A stretch of 64,000 nt of DNA from Bacilli bacterium. Its GTDB lineage: Bacteria; Bacillota_I; Bacilli_A; RF39; UBA660. Positions 12,001-17,434 of this stretch are shown here, piece by piece. Positions within the stretch are counted from its first letter, which is position 1. Each line of letters begins with the position of its first letter. The DNA lies in assembly GCA_017553685.1 (NCBI GenBank), contig JAFZKH010000007.1, forward strand, positions 1 to 64,000, given 5' to 3'. The notes under the pieces were generated by a model. The model was not told where the DNA came from, made no database searches, and saw nothing but the letters and a program-made list of their open reading frames with translations. A program made the translations under genes and the position numbers.

Positions 12001-13401
12001 AGAGATAATTCTTGTCAACATGGAGCTCTTCTATATGTAAGAGGAGACACTACTATTAAGAATTCAAGTATTTCTACTTGCTTAACTAGTGATGCATATT
12101 ATTCAATATATAATGCCTCTAATTTAAGTATTGAAAATACTACAATAAGTGGTAATAGATCAATTGGTAATGACGGAACAATAGTATTTGATTCTACTGA
12201 TGTAATAAATTCTAATGTTGCTATTGTAAATGGTAATGCTGGAAAGATTGATATTAATAATAATTCTTCAATTCATTCTACATCAGGTAATGCCATTAAC
12301 AACTATGGTACTTTAAATGTTAATGATACTGCAGAAATTATTGCAACATCTGGTTCAGGTGTTAACCTATTAAATAACGGTATTATTAATGTTGGTGAAA
12401 TAGGTGGAGTACCTAGTCAATCATCTCCATATATTGAAGGATCTACATTTGGTATTTATAGAAATGGTCAAAGCCAAAGTATTAACTTCTATGATGGATT
12501 AGTAGTTGGTCAAACAGGACCTAATGCTATATATGGTGGTGTTACTAACGTAGAAGCTGGTTATGAAACTGAAGATATAGTAGTAGATGATAATGGTGTT
12601 CAAAAACATAATGAATACTTAGTAGTTAGTGCTTCTTCAGTAGGTATTGCTAAAGTAGGTAACTATACATTTGCTGCTGTTGGATCTATATCATCATCAG
12701 ATGCATTACAAAACGCTATTAACTTTGCTACTAGTGGTAACACAGTAAGAGATGTTGATTTGATTGCCAATGTAGACCTTGTTAATGATGAAGTTAATAT
12801 TATATCACCATTACCTGTAACTATTAATATGAATGGTTTTGGTATTAATTACAATTCTACATACTATTTAAGTCCAAATATTACACTTAATACTAATAGT
12901 ATTGGTGGTAATATTTCTAGAATTATTGCAGATATCTTTGATCTATCATATAATCCAGTAGATGTAATAATCTATGAGATGAGTGATGGTGAAAAATTAG
13001 ATGCTACAGAAACTTATACATTATATAAAGACGGTGAACTTGTAAAACTTTCTAAAGAAGAACTTGGTAAATATAGTTATAAAGGTAATAATAAAGATTT
13101 AGTTCCTATAAAGGGTAGATTATATATTAATAACTTATCTAAAGGTTCATATAGACTTGAATCTAGTGATAATAGATATATAGAATTTAGTATTGATGAT
13201 GATGGACATTTAAGTGGTAATGTAGCTGAGAATACTAATAATAGTAGTTCTACAGAAAGTATTGCTAAGTCTGAAGCTGAATTAATACTTACTATTCAAA
13301 CAGGAATAAAGAAATATTATTATTGGTTAGCTATATTACCAATATTAGTAGTTTTATTCATATTTATGAAAAAGAGTAAAAACCGTTATATAAGTGAATA
13401 A
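1..13401 (+). CDS. Giant surface adhesin-like protein, 5' end outside window
   Basis: The reading frame is open from base 1 with no stop, so at least 4466 residues are visible and the true start lies upstream; the internal ATG at 1348 is not a start. Visible residues 1-500 are about six InlB/Listeria-Bacteroides type B repeats (GYTFxGW and IPxGSxGDR motifs, about 75 residues each). An Ig/FN3-like segment follows (about 500-700). A LamG-like domain lies near 1250-1420. Two glycine-rich domains (about 1700-2020 and 2410-2655) each begin with GIYKxExWGA. The rest is Asn/Ser/Thr-rich beta-helix arranged as six cassettes that open with a LDLNG..LTIIDS-like unit. A SpaA/CnaB-like region near 4320-4400 is followed by IQTG, one membrane segment and a KKSKNR tail. 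Inference: a wall- or membrane-anchored adhesin. Substrate is unknown. Confidence 0.85.
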   Translation, partial: VLSESERRGYNFLRYDHDGGGTYNNLTYLFDNDDATLTAIYEIINYRINYENITTEERDFLRNKTTYNVETDTFTLCNPNTRLDNEGNNYQDFLGWDDGNGNVSLIVTIPKGSIGDRTYTAVWRENQDDYAIRYNLHEGTLEAGKSNPNTYTRQTETFTLNNPNKNGYTFTGWIGTGLTNATKTVTIPKGSSGDRDYEANYEVIPYTISYEGITEEEKAALRNKTDYNIETPTFSINNPSREGYNFLGWSGTGITDKSTSVSVPQGSTGDRTYIANWELISYSLTYTLNGGDYEAGKSNPDKYYVTSDPITLNNPSKTGYTFKGWSGTDLTGNENTTVVIPTGSQGHRSFLANYTPITYHIYYDYDEGNLPSGVTNPDTYTIESAEITFNSPEKEGYTFTHYTSGNNIITSIPTGSTGDYYLKANYEINHYTVNYYNESIQFATETVDWMETANKPVNDPEKAHNIFLYWSEDNINEYDFSTKITANKNLYAVYEEVLAPVITLNPTLDEITNKTWVCSDSSNSDCGVLVTITNNENLLDTTGYELYYKIGDNSPVLYTEPFKVYENTTITAFAKKNNIYSENTSKDVVNVDSIAPTINNPATGAMSFNMSVSGTAQDADSGVKQFTLYVKEKNALAFDDTLTYTSEVFDGIKDHAENYDHTFYGVQDNTEYIVKIVAVDYVGNVSEKEVEVTTHPYVARVVGKNNMLWYTVDPDTKEFVIEDGKEFLMFDSIQAAVDYCAEVQCTIQTNPIYPVVNESVTIGQNQNITIDLDGRIITSDENATFINNGELHIVDRNPREVNGEHESIGKVTNPTGKAVINNKKFVLGDGSSEASETFIYPELDRPIIEGYQTAIEQNDTFYFFDGKLVSDTIALIDSGEDPITQYSYNVVITGENDKHIGTLSIVDDPEARIKSTYYTKLKVNTGDNAFDSSRTGTMTTENTRILSKIKQCADYGFVYDAVNNEIYSGNSTTANTTAKSYIKLDLTEESEDLIIMFDAFADTAGANSYGYISVSESLSDNGTEIFRITGNSIYRTKIYYLEKGKVYYIYFGFVKAYSDINAYEMFKVSNFTILGERESTSNFTLFHDTSNYPFVQDDNGKYNSSNQDDDYSYSHSYAIFDLRGETDQVNLIINTSVSSRDGIDIGYVYLSEDQNFHEYSNTSGRYLYDSGEVSERLTYIPLTPGIINYVHFGYYHKNVVVGTNTFTINSIAIYKPGATSDIIEDFTLYHNDTDTYHFTKGYDSYYLKSTNNKTGILSNVKLNSTNDGYAFNGNGYVLFDGGINDTALTSETVELEFSTTSTGNAVYYMGSNKEKISIGVWNSKIFVANISSNIPKSYTIPSDWADGNRHMITVVSNEGVYDAYFDGVLMTKSSDTGSFQTGLNGSTYLGCRSSGNYFNGTIYSVKVFDKALSEEELIHNPTEGIILDLDASNSLYPIHGYISNNRGVVNTNAHSYIKIDLTNVDEDKYLYVNTKISSELNGDYGIIQVTNSSDYPTDSNGVFLKISGDLDNQSGVIKLNKNQVNYVHFMYTKNNTRNYYSDSFLIKEIKYCNTIEDAYSITDSSIYKNPNYYFEKPVFNETVDTVEMLKNITLDSTLIVPEEKEVILDLNGFTLTSNKNDYVIKNNGKLTIIDSDYTDRIQTNIDYKTEQARLFEEAKAKYFEDLAEYQEYVGTCDECTGPSDEYKLDHITEYASDYGINLNDESRITKFEYDTNDASQEFDASIDGIYKIELWGASGGNGWTSAGGNGYCTGGAGAYTSGLINLNSNSKLYVFVGAKGESGDRGKGVKSASFNGGGTGGYGGGDDNAGSGGGATDVRLTDGLWNNPESLNSRIMVAAGGGGASCISNSNTTVSNRSGGTLSILSTSVAAWDRSCSFSSVTQTSGNTFGIGMNSPQNESGHAAGGGGGGYYGGTYCISGNFYSAGSGGTSYISGYTGTVAVESESSSSPRLDSHNQICTNDSALIDNTCSIHYSGKTFIDTVMKSGNEEMPTYDGDSTMTGNSDNGYAKITFIISTEDYNNIKSNIPKTYTVKEEPVFKNYIYDVDMSNKDTITPQDDPSYNQIVDETINGNITSTIYDVILNEQYATLNLDAGNISINSNSKNAIINRGNLILGAKCVINARNSDSIAIFNESNGDITSSGGTINAIGSNSIGLLNRSSDSIISNLNINTSTTNSFGIKNEALTNVIFDNISVNGSGTGFREFSSGDTIVQNSNFKSTSSYSFVCAGQARASKLTINSSNFNGEFYSQISPRIVTINNSSLTTINNYSGNINVNESYINYFDNKGDATITRSTITNSDMAINNRGGHGTYLGQVKAKMLIKDSEMYYTGSSADVYLISNNDYLTIDNVKINNNGDVRAKAIYNTNVGYNDYDGELPDVHGIVNILGNTLIDARFNTAIYNNSTVVLGSIDNASSGDVYSYSYTGKQEVFTAPKDGIYKLEAWGAEGGNSYNYSCYMGSCSNYFRGGLGAYASGTIELHAGDKLYIHVGGPGKSGGQIASISARYGSYNGGGYDTARMNDWSNGSGGGATDISLSSEDNVWSYDNGIVMSKRSDASYNQRILIAGGGGGAKNDNLTYGGYPIDPSTSRLGYGYGRGGGGYYGGTDARGGSSYASDTLDNIVLKNGTEVMPGYYASENIVGNSGAGYAKVTLLSSSSLDTVELLPRIYANTTGITGPGKLYFYDGTINAKTAVDADIQVVPDNYDIYNSLDENSNEKMILVANSDSRPVPSGEEEFVCKIGNAKYTTIQNALDASNNGDTIELLVNIEQQNKIVIPSDKQITIDYKGHTVKSYVSDYLYENHSNLTIKDSENTKNKNVFMGDKYIYNDGTININNLFIDNSKYVVYTIENKGIAVMNDVKIEIGNHSESNKYGIYNDETATMTITNSEFRAFGNNRMFNNYGTLNIKDTPLISNNSAPLVKNNEQGTAILDNTDLRHENANNSYGMYLIDNYGNATIKNLTDNIFIIPNSGVLTLENNTFTDGTINNDGLLIINSGTYNNIFNIRGTGKQIDSTEDLYSFIMHDGTINTKVNREGSGITNIEAGTINVTNDIAINNSGTGTINLGIHDNFADTKVNTRPIISGKSYGIYTSNPSLKVNFYDGIISGQKSYNVTIENIETGYSIKREYDATNDIETKYLTNEPMFINETQNITYSSIDEFNSAITNSLINNGDLIKVYRDITVSNLDDTITIPNGLSITFDVNGKVVDKNNETLFTNNGTLNVVDSDNSKGLIDSTLGNVFINNGTLSISSGKFTSEQASYETEVIKNNENATLNISGGTFTKYYDMLNDRLTNSGSILNNSGTATVTNGTFISNGTYIIQGPSIYHFSAVFDNTETGILNVTGGDYDGINGKLLNHETWQNPNSSYVNKGALIYNAGTATIKDITANQSLIGENSGTISFDNLTMNHIVQIVHNRFGWIYGSNHNLINTGSVTFDNSNFEIYNSFIENRGGDVTINNTVVDKINNGIKLSNGDENNSLQKNSHLIRNKYNAGSSNSITITDSELYNRGTGEIIDNFGSVTIEDSTLEAFNNNVINGSSSILIVDNSNIISDKGIAINVTSSSTVDVFNNSSVISKDGNAININASTLIVGKALSEDNTVSQTYPIIKGTTYGINSTNGTFRFFDGILYGKTATVNGVINTIEDGYSLVHGTEDDYNTTILDRVPIIQNITQATPQDEKKYYNLKDAFYYASNGDTLQMLANYSNLPTDETIVNNNSVVLDLNGWFIKQSNDILITNNGTLTIIDSSNGNAGSIQAISGSKTFDNNGTINLIDANVTTSFGVLIFMNNSGSTLNIKDEGVVNSTTGSLLIDNSGTFNIKNGAYLHNNNGYMINNKNILNIIDLNNDDDPNTSSNLKAPWIYGEGSGEGGGAYESGQEFIKGNASIYTTAGSITNIYGGIFNNGYTYDTGSPDSSRILQNYGTTTIKNLDNYSFIVGYNFGTLTIENSHFYNARSAFLIGKTGVYTIKNVVIDVTHYGGWDVSGEVRMAIGQADIDNLTVSMRDNSCQHGALLYVRGDTTIKNSSISTCLTSDAYYSIYNASNLSIENTTISGNRSIGNDGTIVFDSTDVINSNVAIVNGNAGKIDINNNSSIHSTSGNAINNYGTLNVNDTAEIIATSGSGVNLLNNGIINVGEIGGVPSQSSPYIEGSTFGIYRNGQSQSINFYDGLVVGQTGPNAIYGGVTNVEAGYETEDIVVDDNGVQKHNEYLVVSASSVGIAKVGNYTFAAVGSISSSDALQNAINFATSGNTVRDVDLIANVDLVNDEVNIISPLPVTINMNGFGINYNSTYYLSPNITLNTNSIGGNISRIIADIFDLSYNPVDVIIYEMSDGEKLDATETYTLYKDGELVKLSKEELGKYSYKGNNKDLVPIKGRLYINNLSKGSYRLESSDNRYIEFSIDDDGHLSGNVAENTNNSSSTESIAKSEAELILTIQTGIKKYYYWLAILPILVVLFIFMKKSKNRYISE

Positions 13402-13431
13402 AAAAAGAGAAATATCTATTTCTCTTTTTTG
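13401..13431 (+). terminator. Intrinsic terminator of the giant gene
   Basis: A perfect stem of AAAGAGAAAT and ATTTCTCTTT with a 4-base loop is followed by a T-run. It begins on the last base of the stop codon. Confidence 0.85.
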
Positions 13432-13441
13432 TTTTAAAATA

Positions 13442-13450
13442 TGATATAAT
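13442..13450 (+). promoter_or_regulatory. Extended -10 promoter for the 13470 gene
   Basis: TGATATAAT lies 19 bases before the start codon, with AGGTGA as ribosome binding site between them. No convincing -35 is seen. Confidence 0.6.
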
Positions 13451-13469
13451 AAATCTAGTAGGTGATTAT

Positions 13470-14141
13470 ATGAATCCTCTTAGTAAACTTATATTACATA
13501 AAGTTGAAATTGAAAAAGAAAAAGCAGTAAGAAGTTATAGGTTCTCTTTATTTTGTACTGGATTTGCTAACGAAATATTTAGTACTACTACAAAATATAA
13601 AGATTTAAAATTCTTTTATGATATGATTAAGGCTAATGATAAACTATGTGATTTATGTTATCCTGAAGGAGAATATATAGATCAAATTGCTAATACAAGT
13701 GATGCTTTTATTCATAGAACTCATCTTGGAATAAATCCTAATGAAAGTGGTATTCCAAAGAATGAAAATTTAATAAATATTATGACTACAGGACTTAGAA
13801 ATTATGGCCATTTAAATGCTAGTGGTGGAAGTGCTATAACTACTTATTTACCACCTCTTAGTAGAACTATGACCCCTTTAAAGGGTATTACAGGTTATAT
13901 TAATTTATTATCACCATATAAAGATAATGATGCTGTTATTATAGCTGCTTTTCCAAAATTCTTAGTAGATGAAGATGGAAGACCAACTACTTCATATGAT
14001 GATATATATAATATGGAAGAAGATGCTCCAAGTATAAAACCTGATTATATAAAAGGTGCTATGGTTAGAAAAGGTGATGGTAATTGGCATTATTATTCTA
14101 AATCAGAATTACTAGAAAATTATAAAAGAAGAAACATTTAG
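13470..14141 (+). CDS. Hypothetical protein, 223 aa
   Basis: Not recognised. It is a soluble protein with no signal peptide or membrane segment. The start follows AGGTGA at 13460-13465. The middle of the protein (about residues 85-125) reads FIHRTHLG, then a helix ending IMTTGLRNYG, then a GGS turn; this weakly recalls the H-x-T and helix-plus-GL pattern of ADP-ribosyltransferase folds, but no catalytic triad can be assigned, so that is only a suggestion. It forms its own transcription unit with an extended -10 upstream and a bidirectional terminator at its 3' end. It converges on the kinase-fold gene, and the last four bases of the two genes overlap. Both proteins end in KRRN because the terminator palindrome encodes the same residues on both strands. 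Confidence 0.75.
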   Translation: MNPLSKLILHKVEIEKEKAVRSYRFSLFCTGFANEIFSTTTKYKDLKFFYDMIKANDKLCDLCYPEGEYIDQIANTSDAFIHRTHLGINPNESGIPKNENLINIMTTGLRNYGHLNASGGSAITTYLPPLSRTMTPLKGITGYINLLSPYKDNDAVIIAAFPKFLVDEDGRPTTSYDDIYNMEEDAPSIKPDYIKGAMVRKGDGNWHYYSKSELLENYKRRNI

Positions 14142-14152
14142 TTTCTTCTTTT
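14124..14152. terminator. Bidirectional terminator inside two convergent gene ends
   Basis: AAAAGAAGAAAC and GTTTCTTCTTTT pair around a 5-base loop. A-run and T-run flanks serve both strands. Both stop codons lie at the loop. Confidence 0.85.
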
Positions 14153-14878
14153 TATTTCTAATAAATTACCTTGGTAATTGTCTCCAAGTAAAAGCATTTC
14201 ATTAATAGTATCCCAATTATACTCACTATTTATAACTCCTTTAGGTAGTTTATTCATATACCAAAAATTAGTTTTAGATAAGTCATATCTACCAAGCAAA
14301 CATATTATTTGAGCATTATAACAATATCTATCTATTAGTTCATCTTTTTTACATTTTTGATTAAATCTACTTATTGATCTTAAATCTAATGTATCAAAAT
14401 CTAGTTTAACACCATATGAATAAATCCTATAATTATCTAAATCTAAACATATTACAGTTCCATCATCTAATAGGAAGAAATTATGTTCTGCATAATCACC
14501 AATATATATTCCTTTGCTATTTAGTTCTAGCATTATTTTTCTTATTTCATGAAGTTCTTTTAATTTATCTTCAGTTTTAGAAAATAAATCTAATTGTTTA
14601 CCTACAACCATTGGCATAGTATAACCAACTAATATGCCATTTTTAAATAACAAATCTTTTATTTGAACAAAATATGGAATATTTAAACTAGATAATATTT
14701 CTAATTTTTGTTCTTTATTTCTTGCTATTCTTTTTGTTTCATCTATATCTTTCTTTTCTCTAAATTTCTTTAGTACAACTTCTTCACCATCATCACTTAT
14801 ATATTTATGTACTGTAGATTCATAACCATGAGCAAATTCAGGCATTTCTTTTTCTTCTTTATATTCTCTTCTTTCCAT
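14138..14878 (-). CDS. Protein kinase-fold protein, 246 aa
   Basis: A small kinase-like protein. Seen in order: a glycine-loop-like FAHGYESTVHKY, a VVLKKF lysine, a helix with RNKEQKLE, a hinge region (YTMPMVVGKQ), a catalytic-loop-like GDYAEHN in which D and N match the family pattern of Asp then Asn, and DLDNY in the metal-binding (DFG) place. That keeps all key positions, so it may be active. No transmembrane or regulatory domain is visible; the substrate is unknown. The start is placed at the ATG at 14878 because GAGGT sits 6 bases before it; the longer frame would begin at a TTG that is part of that ribosome binding site. An extended -10 lies on the minus strand at 14902-14910. It is divergent from the nuclease gene. 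Confidence 0.75.
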   Translation of the reverse strand: MERREYKEEKEMPEFAHGYESTVHKYISDDGEEVVLKKFREKKDIDETKRIARNKEQKLEILSSLNIPYFVQIKDLLFKNGILVGYTMPMVVGKQLDLFSKTEDKLKELHEIRKIMLELNSKGIYIGDYAEHNFFLLDDGTVICLDLDNYRIYSYGVKLDFDTLDLRSISRFNQKCKKDELIDRYCYNAQIICLLGRYDLSKTNFWYMNKLPKGVINSEYNWDTINEMLLLGDNYQGNLLEIKRRN

Positions 14879-14901
14879 ATAGTACCTCAAAAGTGATTAA
14901 T

Positions 14902-14910
14902 ATTATAACA
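14902..14910 (-). promoter_or_regulatory. Extended -10 promoter for the kinase-fold gene
   Basis: On the minus strand this reads TGTTATAAT, 23 bases before the ATG. Confidence 0.55.
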
Positions 14911-14932
14911 TATATATTATATATTATAAATA

Positions 14933-14941
14933 TGATATAAT
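14933..14941 (+). promoter_or_regulatory. Extended -10 promoter for the nuclease gene
   Basis: TGATATAAT is followed by GAGGAAAG and then the ATG at 14960. It is divergent from the kinase-gene promoter. Confidence 0.55.
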
Positions 14942-14959
14942 TATAATAGAGGAAAGTAT

Positions 14960-15700
14960 ATGAAAGATAAGACTAAATTAAAAATTTTAACTTTTATTTT
15001 AATTGTTGTTTCGTTTTTTGTATTAAAGGCTATGGGTGTTGATGATAGAGTTTTAGCATCCCTAGGTATATATGATAGTTTTTATGGAGATATTATAGTT
15101 ACAAATAATATATCATTAGATAATATACCTTCATATGATGGATATTATTATGTAACTATTAATAATAATGAACCATTTTTTACTGAAAGTGAAATAACTA
15201 ATGAAAGTTTTGAATTATATTACCCTTTAGACTCATTAGGAAGGCCTACAAAGGCTGAAAGTTCTGTTGGTAAGGATTTAATGCCTACAGAAAAAAGAGG
15301 TGATATAGGGTCTATTAAACCACCAGGATTTCAGTATTCAAAATATGACTTTGTAGATAATAAGTATTTATATAATAGATGCCATTTAATTGCATTTCAA
15401 TTAACAGGAGAAAATGCTAATAAAAGAAATTTAATTACATGTACTAGATCTGCTAATGTAAAAGGTATGCTTCCTTTTGAAAATATGGTTTCTAATTATG
15501 TAAAAGCTACTAAGAATCATGTTATGTATAGAGTAACTCCTATATATGAAGGAAATAACCTAGTAGCAACAGGTATTTTAATGGAAGCTTATTCAGTAGA
15601 AGATAACGGTGAAGGTATTAAATTTAATGTTTACATTTATAATGTAGAAGATGGTGTAAAAATAGATTATTCTAATGGAAATAATAAGTTAGATAAATAA
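14960..15700 (+). CDS. Membrane-anchored DNA/RNA non-specific endonuclease
   Basis: Belongs to the EndA / streptococcal DNase (NUC) type of non-specific endonucleases, a beta-beta-alpha-metal fold that cuts DNA or RNA using a histidine and an Mg-binding asparagine. Residues about 7-25 form one hydrophobic signal anchor, so the enzyme should act outside the membrane. The core motif is YNRCHLIAFQL with the catalytic His at 142, followed by GENANKRNLITCTR, which holds the metal Asn region. The residue before the His is Cys141 where the usual motif is RGH. A second Cys (LITCTR) is near the active site. Role could be nutrient DNA degradation, uptake or biofilm DNA cutting; the sequence does not decide. 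Confidence 0.85.
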   Translation: MKDKTKLKILTFILIVVSFFVLKAMGVDDRVLASLGIYDSFYGDIIVTNNISLDNIPSYDGYYYVTINNNEPFFTESEITNESFELYYPLDSLGRPTKAESSVGKDLMPTEKRGDIGSIKPPGFQYSKYDFVDNKYLYNRCHLIAFQLTGENANKRNLITCTRSANVKGMLPFENMVSNYVKATKNHVMYRVTPIYEGNNLVATGILMEAYSVEDNGEGIKFNVYIYNVEDGVKIDYSNGNNKLDK

Positions 15701-15705
15701 TAATA

Positions 15706-15714
15706 TGATATAAT
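15706..15714 (+). promoter_or_regulatory. Extended -10 promoter for the 15733-18116 gene run
   Basis: TGATATAAT begins five bases after the nuclease stop codon. The next gene's AGGAG lies seven bases downstream. Confidence 0.55.
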
Positions 15715-15732
15715 TTTTATAGGAGAATGATT

Positions 15733-16371
15733 ATGGAAAAACTAGGAAATTTAATAATAGATAAATTAAAAAAAGTAATATATTATATATCGCTTGCATT
15801 AATAATTATAATAATTGTATGTATGATAGCATTACCATTTGGTATTAAAAATACTAAATTTAAAAATGATGATTTAGTTATTAAGAATAAAACTTATAAT
15901 GTTATATCTATGGATGGAAAAGTAAATATAAAATTATATGGAGAATATGTTAATACAGGTATTTCATATAATAAATATACTAATTATATAAAGAGTTATA
16001 ATAAAAATACTACTTTTAAAAGAAGCATAGTAATTGAATTATATTTACTATTTATACTTTTAGAATTCATTTGTATTCATTATATTATTACTAATATAAT
16101 TAAACTATTTATAGATAAAGAAACAGATGACTATAGATTATATGTTAATAAGAGATCTTTTGTAATAAATGTACTTAGTATATATGTAATTGATTTCTTA
16201 AGAAGATTATTCTTTAAAAACACTATATTTACATCTTTATCTTTTGGATTAGTTTTATATTATATATTATCTATTTTAGTTATGTATATAACACTTAAAA
16301 TAATTGAAATAGATAAATTAGTTCCTCTTAAGGAGAAGAAAAAATATGGAAAAAATAAAGAAGATAATTAA
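15733..16371 (+). CDS. Hypothetical membrane protein, about four TM segments
   Basis: Not recognised. About 212 residues with hydrophobic segments near residues 15-35, 98-125, 140-160 and 170-195. A Lys/Asn-rich loop of about 60 residues lies between the first and second, and the C-terminus is lysine-rich. The start is set at the third codon of the longest frame (ATG at 15733) because AGGAG ends at 15725 and the earlier ATG at 15727 would be only one base away. Its 3' end overlaps the sortase gene by 26 bases in another frame, which implies translational coupling. The overlap suggests a helper or membrane partner for the sortase, but that is inference. Confidence 0.7.
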   Translation: MEKLGNLIIDKLKKVIYYISLALIIIIIVCMIALPFGIKNTKFKNDDLVIKNKTYNVISMDGKVNIKLYGEYVNTGISYNKYTNYIKSYNKNTTFKRSIVIELYLLFILLEFICIHYIITNIIKLFIDKETDDYRLYVNKRSFVINVLSIYVIDFLRRLFFKNTIFTSLSFGLVLYYILSILVMYITLKIIEIDKLVPLKEKKKYGKNKEDN

Positions 16372-17056
16372 GATTATTATTGAACTTATATTAATAGTTA
16401 TTATTATATTTTCACTTGTAATGATTATTAGATGGTGTATTAGTTCTATTAATAATAGAAAGATTAGTAAGAAAGTAAATAATGAAATTAAGATAGATGA
16501 AATCTTAGATGGAAAAAGAGAACTAGATTTTAATTATTTATATAATATTAATTCTGATACTGTAGGTTATTTAACTATAGATGAATTAGGTATTAATTAT
16601 CCAGTTGTTAAAACAACAAATAATGATTTTTATTTAAATCATTCGTTTGATAAGAGTAAAAATATAGGTGGATGGATCTTTATGGATTATAGAAATAGTT
16701 CCTCTATTGAAGAAGATAGAAATACTGTAATATATGGCCATAATATGAAAGATGGATCTATGTTTGGAAAATTAAAAGGGTTAAAGAATAGTGATATAGA
16801 TACTATTTATTATTATGAAAAGAAACATAAAACCACATTTAAAATTATTTCAATATATGAAATAGAAGAGGAATCTTATTATATTACAACTCATTTAAAT
16901 GATGATGAATATTTGGATTTCTTAAATACTATTAAAAATAGAAGTATTAAAGAATTTAATTATAACCCATCTATAGAAGACAAAATACTTACTTTATCTA
17001 CATGTTCAAATAATGGTAAAAGATTTGTAGTTCATGCAGCTGTATTATTAGATTAG
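16346..17056 (+). CDS. Class B-type sortase
   Basis: A cysteine transpeptidase that cuts a C-terminal sorting motif and attaches surface proteins to the cell wall. One N-terminal membrane segment (about residues 8-30) places the catalytic domain outside. Catalytic His132 lies in YGHNMKDGSMF, Cys220 in TLSTC and Arg226 in KRFVVHA. These motifs resemble class B more than class A sortases. Length is 236 aa, usual for the family. The gene overlaps the preceding membrane-protein gene by 26 bases and sits about 3 kb from the giant surface protein, the only obvious substrate candidate in this window. No LPxTG protein is visible nearby, so the true substrate is not shown. Confidence 0.9.
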   Translation: MEKIKKIIKIIIELILIVIIIFSLVMIIRWCISSINNRKISKKVNNEIKIDEILDGKRELDFNYLYNINSDTVGYLTIDELGINYPVVKTTNNDFYLNHSFDKSKNIGGWIFMDYRNSSSIEEDRNTVIYGHNMKDGSMFGKLKGLKNSDIDTIYYYEKKHKTTFKIISIYEIEEESYYITTHLNDDEYLDFLNTIKNRSIKEFNYNPSIEDKILTLSTCSNNGKRFVVHAAVLLD

Positions 17057-17068
17057 GAGGCATATTTT

Positions 17069-17434
17069 ATGTTTATTTATAATGATAATGATTTAGATAA
17101 TGTTTCATTATCTTTTACTGAAAGAGAAAATGGAATAGAGTTTTATATAGAAGGTTTTGATGAAGATAATAAGATAAGTATAGATTTAATGGTATCTTTA
17201 AATATAGACTATTTAAAAACTATGGAAATAGATTTTGAATATGATTTAACAGATCAATTATTTAGTGATGAAACTTATTTGGGTATTAACTCTGAATTTG
17301 TTAAAACAGAAGTATCTGTTACTTTAATGAAAGATTTAGATGAAAGATATTTTCTTAGAGTAGTTAATGATTCTATTGATGCTAATGCTAGTTTTGAATT
17401 AGAAGAACCAGAAGAAGAGGAAGAAGATGAATAA
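17069..17434 (+). CDS. Small acidic hypothetical protein, 121 aa
   Basis: Not recognised. Predicted mostly beta strands with a strongly acidic tail (EEPEEEEEDE). No cysteines, signal or membrane segment, so it is likely cytoplasmic. GGAGG lies just before the ATG. The purine-rich codons of the acidic tail also carry the ribosome binding site of gpmA, whose start overlaps the last eight bases. Lies in the sortase-gpmA run without an obvious promoter of its own. Confidence 0.65.
   Translation: MFIYNDNDLDNVSLSFTERENGIEFYIEGFDEDNKISIDLMVSLNIDYLKTMEIDFEYDLTDQLFSDETYLGINSEFVKTEVSVTLMKDLDERYFLRVVNDSIDANASFELEEPEEEEEDE

Noticed and set aside
14138-14878. HipA-like toxin of a toxin-antitoxin pair
   Set aside because: No HipB-like HTH partner is adjacent and the gene is monocistronic.
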